DNA of 64,000 nucleotides from JBHYGK01 sp051859045 (lineage in GTDB: Bacteria; Pseudomonadota; Gammaproteobacteria; Xanthomonadales; Xanthomonadaceae). The stretch spans positions 1-64,000 of the forward strand of contig JBHYGK010000005.1 in the NCBI GenBank assembly GCA_051859045.1, read 5' to 3'. The position numbers were made by a program, and so were the translations under genes. The notes below the pieces were generated by a model, which was not told the DNA's origin, made no database searches, and worked only from the letters and a program-made list of their open reading frames with translations. This document shows, piece by piece, positions 8,387 to 16,292 of this stretch. Position 1 is the stretch's first letter. Every line of letters begins with the position of its first letter.

Positions 8387-8420
8387 TCCCCGCCGGCGCC
8401 GGGCCGGACAGGGAGTGACC

Positions 8421-9671
8421 ATGCACGCAACGGGCGGTCGACGCGGGATCGAGGGACGGGCCGGGCGCTTCGCCGCCGCGCTGGCCGTGGGGCTGGCCGG
8501 GCTGCTCGGGGCGACGGCCGCCGGCGCGGTCGCGCTGCCGCCGCCGTGGTCGCCGCGCACCTACGTGGAGGCGCCGGGCGACCTGCTGCGCATCGAGGGC
8601 GACCTCGGCGCCGGCCTGATCCAGAAGGTCGAGCGCTTCCTGCGCGACGCCCCGCCCGGGCGTCCGGCCTACCTGCTGCTCGACAGCCCCGGCGGCCTGC
8701 TCGGCCCGAGCATGAACGCGGCCTGGCAGCTCGAGCGCCATCCCGACCTGCACACCCACATCAGCGGCGACTGCGCGTCGGCCTGCGTCGCGCTGTTCAT
8801 GGCCGGCGACACCCGCACGATGGCGCCCGGCGCGCTGCTGGGCGTGCACCAGAGCTCGCCCGCCGACGAGAGCATCGAGGCCGTGTGGACCGGCCCGGAC
8901 GCCGAGTTCCTGGGCTACCTCGCCCTGATCACCAAGGGCGGCGGCACCCGCCACCTGGTCGAGCGCGCGCTGGCCACGCCCGGCGACGACATCTACGAGT
9001 ACGACGCGCTGCGCATCGAGCAGGGCGTGCGCGGCGTGCGCGTCGTCGACGCCCGCGGGCGCACGCTGGAGCGCGCGATGATCCGCTGGGAGCAGCTCAT
9101 CGAGCTGCTGCAGGCGCGCGCGGCGATGGGCGAGGCCGATGCCGGCGCGCTGGCCGTGCTGATGCGCGGCGCGGCCGAGCGCGAGCGCGCGCTGGTGGTG
9201 CGCCACGCCGACCGCGCCTGGGCGCGCGTGGGCCAGCACCAGATGACCGGCGAGGACGCCCCGGTGTCGGCGGTGGCCGAGGCCGTGGCGCCGGTGCTCT
9301 CGCGGAGCCTGGCCAAGGCCCTGCGCGCGGCGCCCGACGACGTCGCCGCGCGCCTGCTGGCCCAGGCCCGCGACGAGGCGAAGGCCGGCGGCTGCGGCGA
9401 GGGGCCGCTGGCCGTGGTGCGGCCGGGCACCAAGCCCGGCGGCGAGGCCGATGCCCGCGTCGCGCTGTGGGAGGCCGCCGAGAAGCGCGGCCTGCAGCCG
9501 CGCCCGCGCCGGCTCGAGGAGGCCGACGCGCTGGCCCTGCTGGCCGCGGCCGAGGACGCGCCGGCCTGCGCGCTGGTGCGGCACGCGCTGGAGCAGGGCG
9601 GCACGCTCGGCGATGCCCAGGCCTACGACCTGTGGGTGCTGGCGATGGAGCGCGCGCGCCGCCCGCGCTGA
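8421..9671 (+). CDS. Periplasmic ClpP/crotonase-fold protein (COG3904-like)
   Basis: The 416-residue product has a signal peptide (about 1-35) and then a ClpP-fold domain. YLLLDSPGG matches the strand-turn of the oxyanion hole and SGDCASACVALFMAGDTR matches the helix bearing the nucleophile (Ser in the SAC segment). The following GALLGVHQSS carries a His in the place of the ClpP catalytic His. The C-terminal 200 residues are helical and unrecognised. Serine-protease activity is possible but not established for these secreted homologues. GGGAG lies 6 bases before the ATG, which supports the start. The gene is divergent from the LEA14-like lipoprotein gene. Confidence 0.75.
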   Translation: MHATGGRRGIEGRAGRFAAALAVGLAGLLGATAAGAVALPPPWSPRTYVEAPGDLLRIEGDLGAGLIQKVERFLRDAPPGRPAYLLLDSPGGLLGPSMNAAWQLERHPDLHTHISGDCASACVALFMAGDTRTMAPGALLGVHQSSPADESIEAVWTGPDAEFLGYLALITKGGGTRHLVERALATPGDDIYEYDALRIEQGVRGVRVVDARGRTLERAMIRWEQLIELLQARAAMGEADAGALAVLMRGAAERERALVVRHADRAWARVGQHQMTGEDAPVSAVAEAVAPVLSRSLAKALRAAPDDVAARLLAQARDEAKAGGCGEGPLAVVRPGTKPGGEADARVALWEAAEKRGLQPRPRRLEEADALALLAAAEDAPACALVRHALEQGGTLGDAQAYDLWVLAMERARRPR

Positions 9672-9690
9672 GCGGCGGCGCCGGCCCGCC

Positions 9691-10206
9691 TCAGCGGCCG
9701 GCGATCGGCCGGGCCGGGACGGCGCGCGGGGCCAGCGCGAACACCGCGCGCCGGTCGACGGTGGCGATGCCCGAGGCCGAGGTCACGACGATGCGCGTGC
9801 CCGCGCGCTGGAAGCTGCGGCGCTCGTGGCCGGCGAAGGCGGCGGCGATGGCCTCCTCGTCGCCCAGCGCGTACAGCGCGCCGAGCGCGGTGATCAGGCG
9901 CCGCGCATCGGCGGTGTCCTCGGCGCGCGCCGGGGCGTCGAGCAGCGGCTCGACGAAGCTCAGCTCCACCAGCAGCCGGCGCGCCTCGTTGCGCACCACC
10001 AGCTCCAGCACCGAGCCGGGGCCCGGGCGGCAGCGCCAGCGGCCGTCGGCCTCGAGCCCGCCGCGGCAGCCGGTGGCGGCGGCGACGCGCGCGCCCTCCT
10101 CGGCCACGGTGGCCGCGCGCGCGGGCGCGGACGGGAACAGCGCGAGGACGAGGGCCAGCGGGGCGGCCAGCAGGCCGGCGCGGGCGAGGGGCGCGGGGAG
10201 GTTCAT
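9691..10206 (-). CDS. Secreted protein of unknown function, paralogue A
   Basis: The 171-residue protein has a signal peptide (about 1-32, ending PARAA). The mature part is built like its upstream neighbour at 10278-10799: TVAEEGARVAAATGCRGGLEADGRWRC, then FVEPLLDAPARAEDTADARR and a C-terminal GIATVDRRAVFALAPR. Two Cys in CRGG...WRC could form a disulfide. I recognise no named domain. The two genes are tandem copies with the same orientation, 71 bases apart. Confidence 0.8.
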   Translation of the reverse strand: MNLPAPLARAGLLAAPLALVLALFPSAPARAATVAEEGARVAAATGCRGGLEADGRWRCRPGPGSVLELVVRNEARRLLVELSFVEPLLDAPARAEDTADARRLITALGALYALGDEEAIAAAFAGHERRSFQRAGTRIVVTSASGIATVDRRAVFALAPRAVPARPIAGR

Positions 10207-10277
10207 GCGCGACGGGTTCCGTGGGGAGGCCCGCGATCCAACGCGTGCGGGCGTCCGCGCAGGACGCCGGGGCCGGG

Positions 10278-10799
10278 TCACTCGGACGGACGGACCCGCG
10301 GGACCACGGGCGGCGCCGGGCGCGGCGCGAGGGTGAACACCGCGCGGCGGTCGATCGTCGAGATCCCGGCCTGCACGTCGATCGCGACCCGGGTGCCGTC
10401 GCGCTGGAACGCGCGCCGGCCGCGACCGGCGAAGGCCGTGGCGATCGCGTCCTCCTGGCCGCGCAGGTAGAGCGTGCCGAGGGCGCGGATCCAGCGCGCG
10501 GCGTCGGCGGTGTCCTCGGCGCGCGGCGGCGCGTCGAGCAGGGGCTCGACCCAGGCCACGCGCACCTGCAGCCGGCCGCCCGCGCGCTCGACCACGACCT
10601 CGAGCGCCGAGGCGGGCGCGGGCCGGCAGCGCCAGCGCCCGTCGGCCTGCACGCTCCCGCGGCAGCCGGTGGCCGCGCCCACCCGCACGCCCTCGCCGGC
10701 GACGCTGGCCGCGGCGGGCGGCGTCCACGCCAGCGCCAGCGCCACGGCCAAGGCGGCCGGGACGGCGGACCACGGGCGCGGCGGGGCGGGGTGCGGCAT
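10278..10799 (-). CDS. Secreted protein of unknown function, paralogue B
   Basis: This 173-residue protein parallels the next gene along its whole length (VAGEGVRVGAATGCRGSVQ, WVEPLLDAPPRAEDTADAAR, GISTIDRRAVFTLAPRP). Both copies conserve the two Cys, the LLDAP-RAEDTADA block and the DRRAVF motif, which are therefore probably the functional core. I chose the ATG at 10799 (MPHPAPP) ahead of the signal peptide; a start at 10844 would run into the terminator behind tRNA-Phe. Confidence 0.8.
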   Translation of the reverse strand: MPHPAPPRPWSAVPAALAVALALAWTPPAAASVAGEGVRVGAATGCRGSVQADGRWRCRPAPASALEVVVERAGGRLQVRVAWVEPLLDAPPRAEDTADAARWIRALGTLYLRGQEDAIATAFAGRGRRAFQRDGTRVAIDVQAGISTIDRRAVFTLAPRPAPPVVPRVRPSE

Positions 10800-10841
10800 G
10801 CGGCGTGACTCCGGTGGCCGTGGGGGCGGCCCCTGAAACGA

Positions 10842-10874
10842 CAAACCCCGCGAGGCTGGGCCGCGCGGGGTTTG
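10842..10874 (-). terminator. Intrinsic terminator of tRNA-Phe
   Basis: A perfect 11-bp inverted repeat (10842-10852 with 10864-10874) forms a stem CAAACCCCGCG around an 11-base loop. On the minus strand it is followed by TCGTTT. It lies 8 bases past the tRNA 3' end, in the right place to end the tRNA transcript. Confidence 0.82.
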
Positions 10875-10881
10875 GCATGAA

Positions 10882-10957
10882 TGGTGGCCGGGGACGGAAT
10901 CGAACCGCCGACACGGGGATTTTCAATCCCCTGCTCTACCAACTGAGCTACCCGGCC
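10882..10957 (-). tRNA. tRNA-Phe (GAA)
   Basis: The 76-base gene folds as a full cloverleaf on the minus strand. The acceptor stem is GGCCGGG/CCCGGCC with encoded ACCA. The D arm is GCTCAGTTGGTAGAGC, the anticodon arm is GGGGA-TTGAAAA-TCCCC with anticodon GAA, and the T arm contains GGTTCGATTCC. A matched promoter and terminator flank it. No integrase or duplicated 3' end is nearby, so it is not an occupied attachment site here. Confidence 0.98.
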
Positions 10958-10990
10958 GCATCGAGCGGCATGCGCCGTCGAAGGCCGCGA

Positions 10991-11019
10991 ATCATAGCGG
11001 CGTCCGCGAGGCTCGGCAA
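10991..11019 (-). promoter_or_regulatory. Sigma-70-type promoter of tRNA-Phe
   Basis: On the minus strand TTGCCG (11019-11014) and TATGAT (10996-10991) are separated by exactly 17 bases. Transcription would start near 10984, about 27 bases before the mature tRNA 5' end. This is the clearest housekeeping promoter in the window. Confidence 0.75.
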
Positions 11020-11131
11020 GCCTCCCCGCGCCCGCGGCGGGGACGAGGTGCATCGCGCCGCGCGGGGTGCGACGATCCGGGCGCCCGGCGCGTTGGAACG
11101 TCGGTCCCCCACCGAGCCACAGGAGCGCCCC

Positions 11132-11560
11132 ATGATCCGTGCCGCGACCCGCCTCGTCCCCGTCCTCGCCCTCGGCCTGCTGCTGGCCGGCTGCAGCGCC
11201 TCCAACACCCGCGCCGAGCGCGACGCCCAGCGCCTCGACGACCTGCGCTCGGTCGCCGGCGAGCCGGTGCGCGACTTCCGCTATACCCGCCTGCAGGGCT
11301 GGAACACCTTCGGCGACACGTCCGTGCTGGTGGAGACCTCGCAGCGCCAGGGCTGGCTGCTGAGCGTGGACGAGTCCTGCATCGACCTGCCGTTCGCGCA
11401 CGCCATCGGCCTGAGCAGCGGCCCGGGCAACATCGTCAGCACCTTCGACTACGTCACCGTGGGCCGCGACCGCTGCCGCATCCTCGAGATCCGCCCGGTC
11501 GACCTGCGCGCGCTGCGTGCGCTCGAGGTCGAGCGCTCGGCCGCGGCGGCGAGCCGCTGA
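11132..11560 (+). CDS. DUF6491 family lipoprotein
   Basis: The 142-residue lipoprotein has signal and lipobox LLLAGCSAS. The body reads RFTRLQGWN-type: VRDFRYTRLQGWNTFGDTSVLVETSQRQGWLL, then a pair of Cys (ESCIDLPFA and RDRCRILEIRPVD), matching the small DUF6491 lipoproteins frequent in Xanthomonadaceae. The function is unknown. AGGAG lies 6 bases upstream of the ATG. Its stop codon is embedded in a four-copy 14-bp tandem repeat. Confidence 0.85.
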   Translation: MIRAATRLVPVLALGLLLAGCSASNTRAERDAQRLDDLRSVAGEPVRDFRYTRLQGWNTFGDTSVLVETSQRQGWLLSVDESCIDLPFAHAIGLSSGPGNIVSTFDYVTVGRDRCRILEIRPVDLRALRALEVERSAAAASR

Positions 11561-11612
11561 CCCACGTCGCCTGATCCGCGCCGGCTGATCCATGCCGGCT
11601 CACCCACGCCCC
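11557..11612. repeat. 14-bp tandem repeat (4 copies) spanning a stop codon
   Basis: Four degenerate copies begin at 11557, 11571, 11585 and 11599. The first three start CTGA and the last CTCA, each followed by a C/T-CC block. The first copy holds the TGA of the DUF6491 gene. Because 14 is not a multiple of 3, the TGAs at 11558, 11572 and 11586 fall in all three frames. Confidence 0.75.
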
Positions 11613-11648
11613 GCTTGCCCGGCCTCGCGCCGGGCACGCGCACGGCGC

Positions 11649-11930
11649 TCAGCCCGCGTCGGGCGGCACGTAGCCTTGCACCGCGTCGGCCTCGCCGCCG
11701 AACAGGAACTTCTCCATCTGCTCGCCCAGGTAGGCCCGGTGCTTCGGGTCCAGCGGCGACAGGCGCTGCTCGTTGATCAGCATCGTCTGGTGCGCGAGCC
11801 ACTCGCCCCAGGCGCGCCGGCCGATCCCGAGGAACACGCGCTGGCCCAGGGGGCCGGGCCACGGGGCGAAGGCGAGGCCCTCGTCCTCGACCTGGTGCTT
11901 GGCGCAGAACACGGTGCGGGGCTGGCTCAC
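11649..11930 (-). CDS. yggX: Probable Fe(2+)-trafficking protein YggX
   Basis: The 93-residue cytoplasmic protein matches YggX in length and motifs: RTVFCAKHQ with the conserved Cys, EGLAFAPWPGPLGQRVF, WGEWLAHQTMLINEQRL and the C-terminal YLGEQMEKFLF. YggX protects iron-sulfur proteins and handles labile iron. The start is a GTG that overlaps the mutY stop by GTGA (11927-11930). mutY-yggX is also a conserved pair in Escherichia coli, which fits because MutY carries a [4Fe-4S] cluster. Confidence 0.95.
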   Translation of the reverse strand: MSQPRTVFCAKHQVEDEGLAFAPWPGPLGQRVFLGIGRRAWGEWLAHQTMLINEQRLSPLDPKHRAYLGEQMEKFLFGGEADAVQGYVPPDAG

Positions 11931-12994
11931 GGGCGGGGGACTCCAAGCAGGGTGCGGATCGGGGCGGGCAGGCCGAGCGCCGGCAGCGCGTCGGGCGCGA
12001 ACCAGCGCCGCGGCGAGGCCGCCGGAGCGGCATCGGCGACGCGGGGCGGCAGTGTAGCGGCGGCGACGCCGCGCCAGCGCAGCGGCTGCACGCGCAGGCG
12101 GTAGTGGCTGAAGACGTGCTCGAAGTCCGGCAGCGCCTCCGGGGCCGCGTCGAGCGCGGCCTCGGGCACGTGCGCGGCGGCGGCGCCGGGCGCCGCGTCC
12201 ACCGCCAGCTCGGGCAGCGACCACAGGCCCTTCCACACGCCGGGGCCGGCGCGGCGCTCGAGCAGCACGCGCCCGTCGGCATCCTCGATCCACAGCATGC
12301 GCGTCTCGCGGGTGGGCGCGGCCTTGGCGGGCTTGGGGGTGGGCAGCGCGCCGGTCAGGCCCTCGCGCAGCGCCACGCAGTCGTCGTTGAGCGGGCAGAT
12401 CGCGCAGGCCGGCTGCGCGCGGGTGCACAGGGTGGCGCCGAAATCCATGATCGCCTGGGTGTAGTCGGCCAGCCGCGCGGCGGGCAGCGCGGCGTCCGAC
12501 AGCGCCCACAGCCGCTTCTCGACCGCCGGCGCGCCGGGCCAGCCGGCGACGCCGTGCACGCGCGCGAGCACGCGCTTGACGTTGCCGTCGAGGATCGCCT
12601 CGGGCGCGTCGTGGGCCTGGGCCAGGATCGCGGCGGCGGTGCTGCGCCCGATGCCGGGCAGCGCCTCGAGCGCGGCGCGCGCGCGCGGCAGCTCGCCGCC
12701 GTGGCGCTCCACGCAGGCCTTCGCGGCGGCGTGCAGGTTGCGCGCGCGCGAGTAGTAGCCCAGCCCCGCCCACAGGCCGAGCACGGTGTCTTCCTCGGCC
12801 GCGGCCAGCGCGGGCAGCGAGGGCAGGGCGTCGGTGAAGCGCGCGAAGTAGGGGATCACCACCGCCACCTGGGTCTGCTGCAGCATCACCTCGCTCAGCC
12901 ACACCCGGTAGGGCGTGCGCGGGTGCTGCCAGGGCAGGTCGTGGCGGCCGTGGCGGTCGAACCAGGCCAGCAGGTGTTCGGCGAAGGCGCTCAT
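11927..12994 (-). CDS. mutY: Adenine DNA glycosylase MutY
   Basis: The 355-residue enzyme removes adenine mispaired with 8-oxoguanine. Visible parts are SEVMLQQTQV, the helix-hairpin-helix LPGIGRSTAAAI, the catalytic Asp in ILDGNVKRVLARV, and the [4Fe-4S] ligands C-x6-C-x2-C-x5-C in CTRAQPACAICPLNDDC. A NUDIX-like C-terminal domain that reads 8-oxoguanine follows (WIEDADGRVLLERR, WSLPE). The ATG overlaps the stop of the AsmA-like gene by ATGA and the stop overlaps yggX, so the three genes form one translational unit. Confidence 0.97.
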   Translation of the reverse strand: MSAFAEHLLAWFDRHGRHDLPWQHPRTPYRVWLSEVMLQQTQVAVVIPYFARFTDALPSLPALAAAEEDTVLGLWAGLGYYSRARNLHAAAKACVERHGGELPRARAALEALPGIGRSTAAAILAQAHDAPEAILDGNVKRVLARVHGVAGWPGAPAVEKRLWALSDAALPAARLADYTQAIMDFGATLCTRAQPACAICPLNDDCVALREGLTGALPTPKPAKAAPTRETRMLWIEDADGRVLLERRAGPGVWKGLWSLPELAVDAAPGAAAAHVPEAALDAAPEALPDFEHVFSHYRLRVQPLRWRGVAAATLPPRVADAAPAASPRRWFAPDALPALGLPAPIRTLLGVPRP

Positions 12995-14223
12995 CGCGGC
13001 GGCGCGTCCGCGTCGGCGGCCGCCTCGGCCTCGGCATCGGCGTCGGCCGGCGCGAGCTCGATCTCGAGGCCTTCGAGCAGCGCGCCGTCGATCTCCAGCC
13101 GCGGGGCCTGCAGGCGCAGCGAGACGCCCGGCAGCGGGTCGCCCGGCGCGGACGGATCCCAGCCGGCGAACGCCTCGAGCGGGCCGTCGATCGCCAGCGT
13201 GGTGGGCGTGGCGGGGGCGGCGGCATCGGGCGCGAGGGCACCAGGCGCGAGGGGCGCGGCGGCGTCCGCCGGCGCGTCCTGCGACAGCGCCAGCGCGAGG
13301 GCGGTCGCGCCGGCCTCCTCGCGCAGCGCCAGCACCAGCGCGAGCGGGCTGGCCGCGCCCGGCGGGCGCAGCGGCGCGGGCAGGGCGGGGAGCGCCGGCC
13401 AGCCCAGCGGCCAGGCATCGAGGCGGCCCTCGAGCGTCAGCCAGGTGGGGCGGGCCAGCGCCAGCGCGCCGGTCAGCCGAAGCGCCTCGGGCGCATCGGC
13501 GCCGCCGAGGGCCAGGTCGAGGGCGTCCAGCGCGAGGCCGTCGGCGCCCGAGGGCGTGGCGGACGCACGCAGCCGCCACGGCCAGGCCGCCGCGCCGACC
13601 TCGAGCGCGCCGTCCGCCTCGAGCGTCGCCGGCGCGCCCTCGGCGAGGCGGGGCAGCGCGAGCGAGGCGATGCGCAGCGTCCAGCCCTCGCCGGCCAGCG
13701 CGCCGTCCTCGGCGGCGAGGCCCTCGGCGAGGGTGGGCAGCGCGGCGGGCGGGCCCGCCGGGCGCGCCGCCTGCCAGGCCTGCAGCGCGGCGAGGTCGAG
13801 CGTCCAGCCCTCCAGCGCCAGCGCGGTGATCGTGGGCGTCGCGCCGGCGTCGGCGCGCAGCGTCGACCACGGCAGCGAGGCGGCCAGGCGCTCGGCGCGC
13901 AGCACCGTCGCCCCGCTCGCGGGGTCGCTGGCGCGCAGGCCCTCGAGCACCACGGCCGGGGCGGGGCGCAGCCGGTAGTCGAAGGCCTCGGCCTCGAGCA
14001 CGAGGCCCAGCGCGTCGCCGCCGCGCGCGAGCAGCAGGGGGCCGAGGCGTTCGGGCTGCAGCAGCCGGCCGACGAGCAGGCTGGCCAGCAGCGCCAGCGC
14101 GGCCAGCACGCCCAGCGACCATGCCAGGCGGCGGCGCCAGCGCCGCGGCGGGCGCGGCGCGGCGGTCGCGTTCGCGGTCGTGCTCGCGGCGGGGGGCGCG
14201 GCGCGGCGGCCGGGGCGCGCCAC
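12991..14223 (-). CDS. AsmA-like membrane-anchored protein
   Basis: The product has 410 residues: a cytoplasmic basic stretch (PRPPRRWRRRLA), one transmembrane helix (about 35-52) and a long periplasmic part rich in Leu/Ala beta-strands (LEAEAFDYRLRPAPAVVLEGLRASDPASGATVLRAE-like pattern). This resembles the N-terminal region of AsmA/YhdP proteins, which bridge the envelope and affect phospholipid transport. At 410 residues it is shorter than AsmA itself. The C-terminus is an Asp/Glu/Ala tail. It begins one base after the ftsY stop. The AsmA assignment is by pattern and is moderate. Confidence 0.65.
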   Translation of the reverse strand: MARPGRRAAPPAASTTANATAAPRPPRRWRRRLAWSLGVLAALALLASLLVGRLLQPERLGPLLLARGGDALGLVLEAEAFDYRLRPAPAVVLEGLRASDPASGATVLRAERLAASLPWSTLRADAGATPTITALALEGWTLDLAALQAWQAARPAGPPAALPTLAEGLAAEDGALAGEGWTLRIASLALPRLAEGAPATLEADGALEVGAAAWPWRLRASATPSGADGLALDALDLALGGADAPEALRLTGALALARPTWLTLEGRLDAWPLGWPALPALPAPLRPPGAASPLALVLALREEAGATALALALSQDAPADAAAPLAPGALAPDAAAPATPTTLAIDGPLEAFAGWDPSAPGDPLPGVSLRLQAPRLEIDGALLEGLEIELAPADADAEAEAAADADAPPR

Positions 14224-15525
14224 TCAGGCGGCCCCGAGGCTCTCCGGCAGCAGCGCGTCGACGAAGGCCTCCGGATCGAACACGCGGAGGTCCTCGAGGC
14301 GCTCGCCGAGGCCGACGAAGCGGATCGGCACGCCGAACTCGCGGGCCAGCGCGAACAGCACGCCGCCCTTGGCGCTGCCGTCGAGCTTGGTCACCACCAG
14401 GCCGGTGACGCCGGCCGCCTCGCGGAACTGGCGCAGCTGCGAGAGCGCGTTCTGGCCGGTGGTGCCGTCGATGACCAGCAGCACCTCGTGCGGCGCGGCG
14501 TCGTCGAGCTTGCCCAGCACGCGCTTGATCTTGCCCAGCTCGGCCATCAGGCCGGCCTGGGTGTGCAGGCGGCCGGCGGTGTCGGCGATCAGCACGTCCA
14601 GCCCGCGCGCGCGCGCGGCCTGCAGCGCGTCGAAGGCCACAGACGCGGCGTCGGCGCCCGAGCCCTGGGCCACCACCGGCACGCCGTTGCGCTCGCCCCA
14701 GGCCTTGAGCTGCTCGACCGCGGCGGCTCGGAAGGTGTCGCCCGCGGCCAGCATCAGGGCGTGGCCCTCGTCCTGGAAGCGCTTGGCCAGCTTGCCGATC
14801 GTGGTGGTCTTGCCGACGCCGTTGACGCCGACGGTGAGGATCACGAAGGGCTTGGCGGTGGGGTCGATCACCAGCGGCACCGCGATCGGCGCCAGCATCG
14901 CCAGCAGGTCCGCGCGCAGCGCGGAGAACAGCGCGCGGGCGTCGGCGAACTCGCGGCGCTTCATCCGCCGGCGCAGGCCGTCCACGAGCTCGGTGGTCGC
15001 GGTGACGCCGACGTCGGCCACCAGCAGCGCCGTCTCGATCTCCTCGAGCAGGTCCTCGTCGAGCGCGGGGTTGCGGGTGAACAGCGAGGCCAGGCCGCGG
15101 GCGAAGCCGCTGCCGCGCAGGCGCTCGCGCCAGCCGGGCTTGCCCGGCGCGGCGGGGGCGGTGGCCGCGGGCGATTCGTCGGCGAGGTGCGCCACGGCCT
15201 CGGTGCGCGCGATGTGCGCGAGCGCCTCGGGCGGCGAGCCCGGGTGGTCGAGGTGCGGCTCGACGAGCAGGCCGGCCAGCGCGGCGCCGTCGGCGGGCGA
15301 GGTGCCGCCGAGGCCGGAGGCGCGGCCGAGGGCGTCGGCGAGCGGGTGGGCGGGCGGCGCGGCGGCATCGACGTGCATGGCGTCGGCCTGCGTGGCGTCG
15401 GCCCGGGAGGCGTCGGCCTGCGTGGCGTCGGCCGCGGCCGGCGCGGCCTCGGGGGCCTGCGCGGCGGCGTCGGTGGCCGCCGGGGCGTCGGGCGTGGCCG
15501 GCTTCTTCTTCCAGAAACTGAACAT
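14224..15525 (-). CDS. ftsY: Signal recognition particle receptor FtsY
   Basis: This is the SRP-receptor GTPase that docks ribosome-SRP complexes at the SecYEG translocon. An Ala/Asp-rich acidic A domain (about 1-140) precedes the NG domain: GVNGVGKTTTIGKLAKRF (G1), ADTAGRLHTQ (G3), VTKLDGSAKGG (G4) and FVGLGERLEDLRVFD at the end. The A domain contains short Asp-Ala-Thr-Gln/Arg-Ala-Asp repeats. I chose MFSFWKKK (15525), which matches how FtsY usually begins; a second ATG four codons upstream (15537) is possible. The gene is divergent from rsmD, as in E. coli. Confidence 0.96.
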   Translation of the reverse strand: MFSFWKKKPATPDAPAATDAAAQAPEAAPAAADATQADASRADATQADAMHVDAAAPPAHPLADALGRASGLGGTSPADGAALAGLLVEPHLDHPGSPPEALAHIARTEAVAHLADESPAATAPAAPGKPGWRERLRGSGFARGLASLFTRNPALDEDLLEEIETALLVADVGVTATTELVDGLRRRMKRREFADARALFSALRADLLAMLAPIAVPLVIDPTAKPFVILTVGVNGVGKTTTIGKLAKRFQDEGHALMLAAGDTFRAAAVEQLKAWGERNGVPVVAQGSGADAASVAFDALQAARARGLDVLIADTAGRLHTQAGLMAELGKIKRVLGKLDDAAPHEVLLVIDGTTGQNALSQLRQFREAAGVTGLVVTKLDGSAKGGVLFALAREFGVPIRFVGLGERLEDLRVFDPEAFVDALLPESLGAA

Positions 15526-15617
15526 CGCGGGGGGCATTTCGATGAGAATGCGGCGATGGTAGCACTCGCCCCCCGCCCCTCCCGACCGCGCCCGGCCCCG
15601 CCGGCGGAGCGTCCGCG

Positions 15618-16292
15618 ATGAGCCGCGTCCCGCCCCCGCCGGGCCCCCGCCGCCCGGCCCCGGCGCCGCCCGCGGCCACCGGCAGCGTGCGCATCATCGG
15701 CGGCCGCCTGCGCGGCTCGAAGCTGCCGGTCGCCGACCGCCCCGGCCTGCGCCCCACCGCCGACCGCGTGCGCGAGACGCTGTTCAACTGGCTCGGCCCG
15801 AGGCTGCCGGGCGCCCACGTGCTCGACGCCTTCGCCGGCACCGGCGCGCTGGGCCTGGAGGCCAGCTCGCGCGGCGCCGCCTCGGTGCTGATGCTCGAGC
15901 GCGACCCCGCGCTGGCCGCGCTGCTGCGCGCCACCGTGGAGCGCCTGGCCGCCCCGGGCGCCGAGGTCGAGGCGGTGGACGCGCTGGCCTGGCTGCGCCG
16001 GCCGCCGGCGCGGCGCTTCGACCTGGCCTTCCTCGATCCGCCCTTCGCCGACGGCCTGCACGCCGCCGCGCTCGCCGCGCTGGCCCCGCACCTCGCGCCG
16101 GGCGCGTGGGTGTACGTCGAGGCCCCGCGCGAGGCGCCGGTGGCGCCGCCGCCGGGCTGGTCGCCGCACCGCGAGGGCGCCACCCGCGACGTCGCCTACG
16201 CCGTGTGGCGCAGCCCCGGCGAGGACGCTGCTACACTCCGGGCGCCCTCCGCCCCGCCGGTCCCCGGCCCCCAGGATCCTTCCGACGCATGA
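15618..16292 (+). CDS. rsmD: 16S rRNA (guanine-966-N2)-methyltransferase RsmD
   Basis: The 224-residue enzyme methylates G966 of 16S rRNA. The AdoMet site is VLDAFAGTGALGLEASSRGA, and the catalytic N-methylase tetrad lies in FLDPPF. The opening VRIIGGRLRGSKLPV and RPTADRVRETLFNWL are RsmD signatures. A Pro-rich N-terminal extension of about 22 residues and a Pro-rich C-terminal tail are unusual but in frame. The stop overlaps the coaD start by ATGA. Confidence 0.95.
   Translation: MSRVPPPPGPRRPAPAPPAATGSVRIIGGRLRGSKLPVADRPGLRPTADRVRETLFNWLGPRLPGAHVLDAFAGTGALGLEASSRGAASVLMLERDPALAALLRATVERLAAPGAEVEAVDALAWLRRPPARRFDLAFLDPPFADGLHAAALAALAPHLAPGAWVYVEAPREAPVAPPPGWSPHREGATRDVAYAVWRSPGEDAATLRAPSAPPVPGPQDPSDA
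16232..16237 (+). promoter_or_regulatory. Putative internal -10 element (TACACT) before coaD
   Basis: TACACT lies inside the end of rsmD, 52 bases before the coaD start. The same hexamer precedes upp and the CheY-like gene on the other strand. It could give coaD its own promoter; no -35 is clear. Confidence 0.25.

Noticed and set aside
10882..10957. tRNA-Phe as integration site of a mobile element
   Set aside because: There is no integrase nearby and no second copy of the tRNA 3' end in the window; the flanking genes look native.
11927..14223. Fusion of the AsmA-like and MutY genes
   Set aside because: The reading frames are different and joined by an ATGA overlap, so these are separate proteins.
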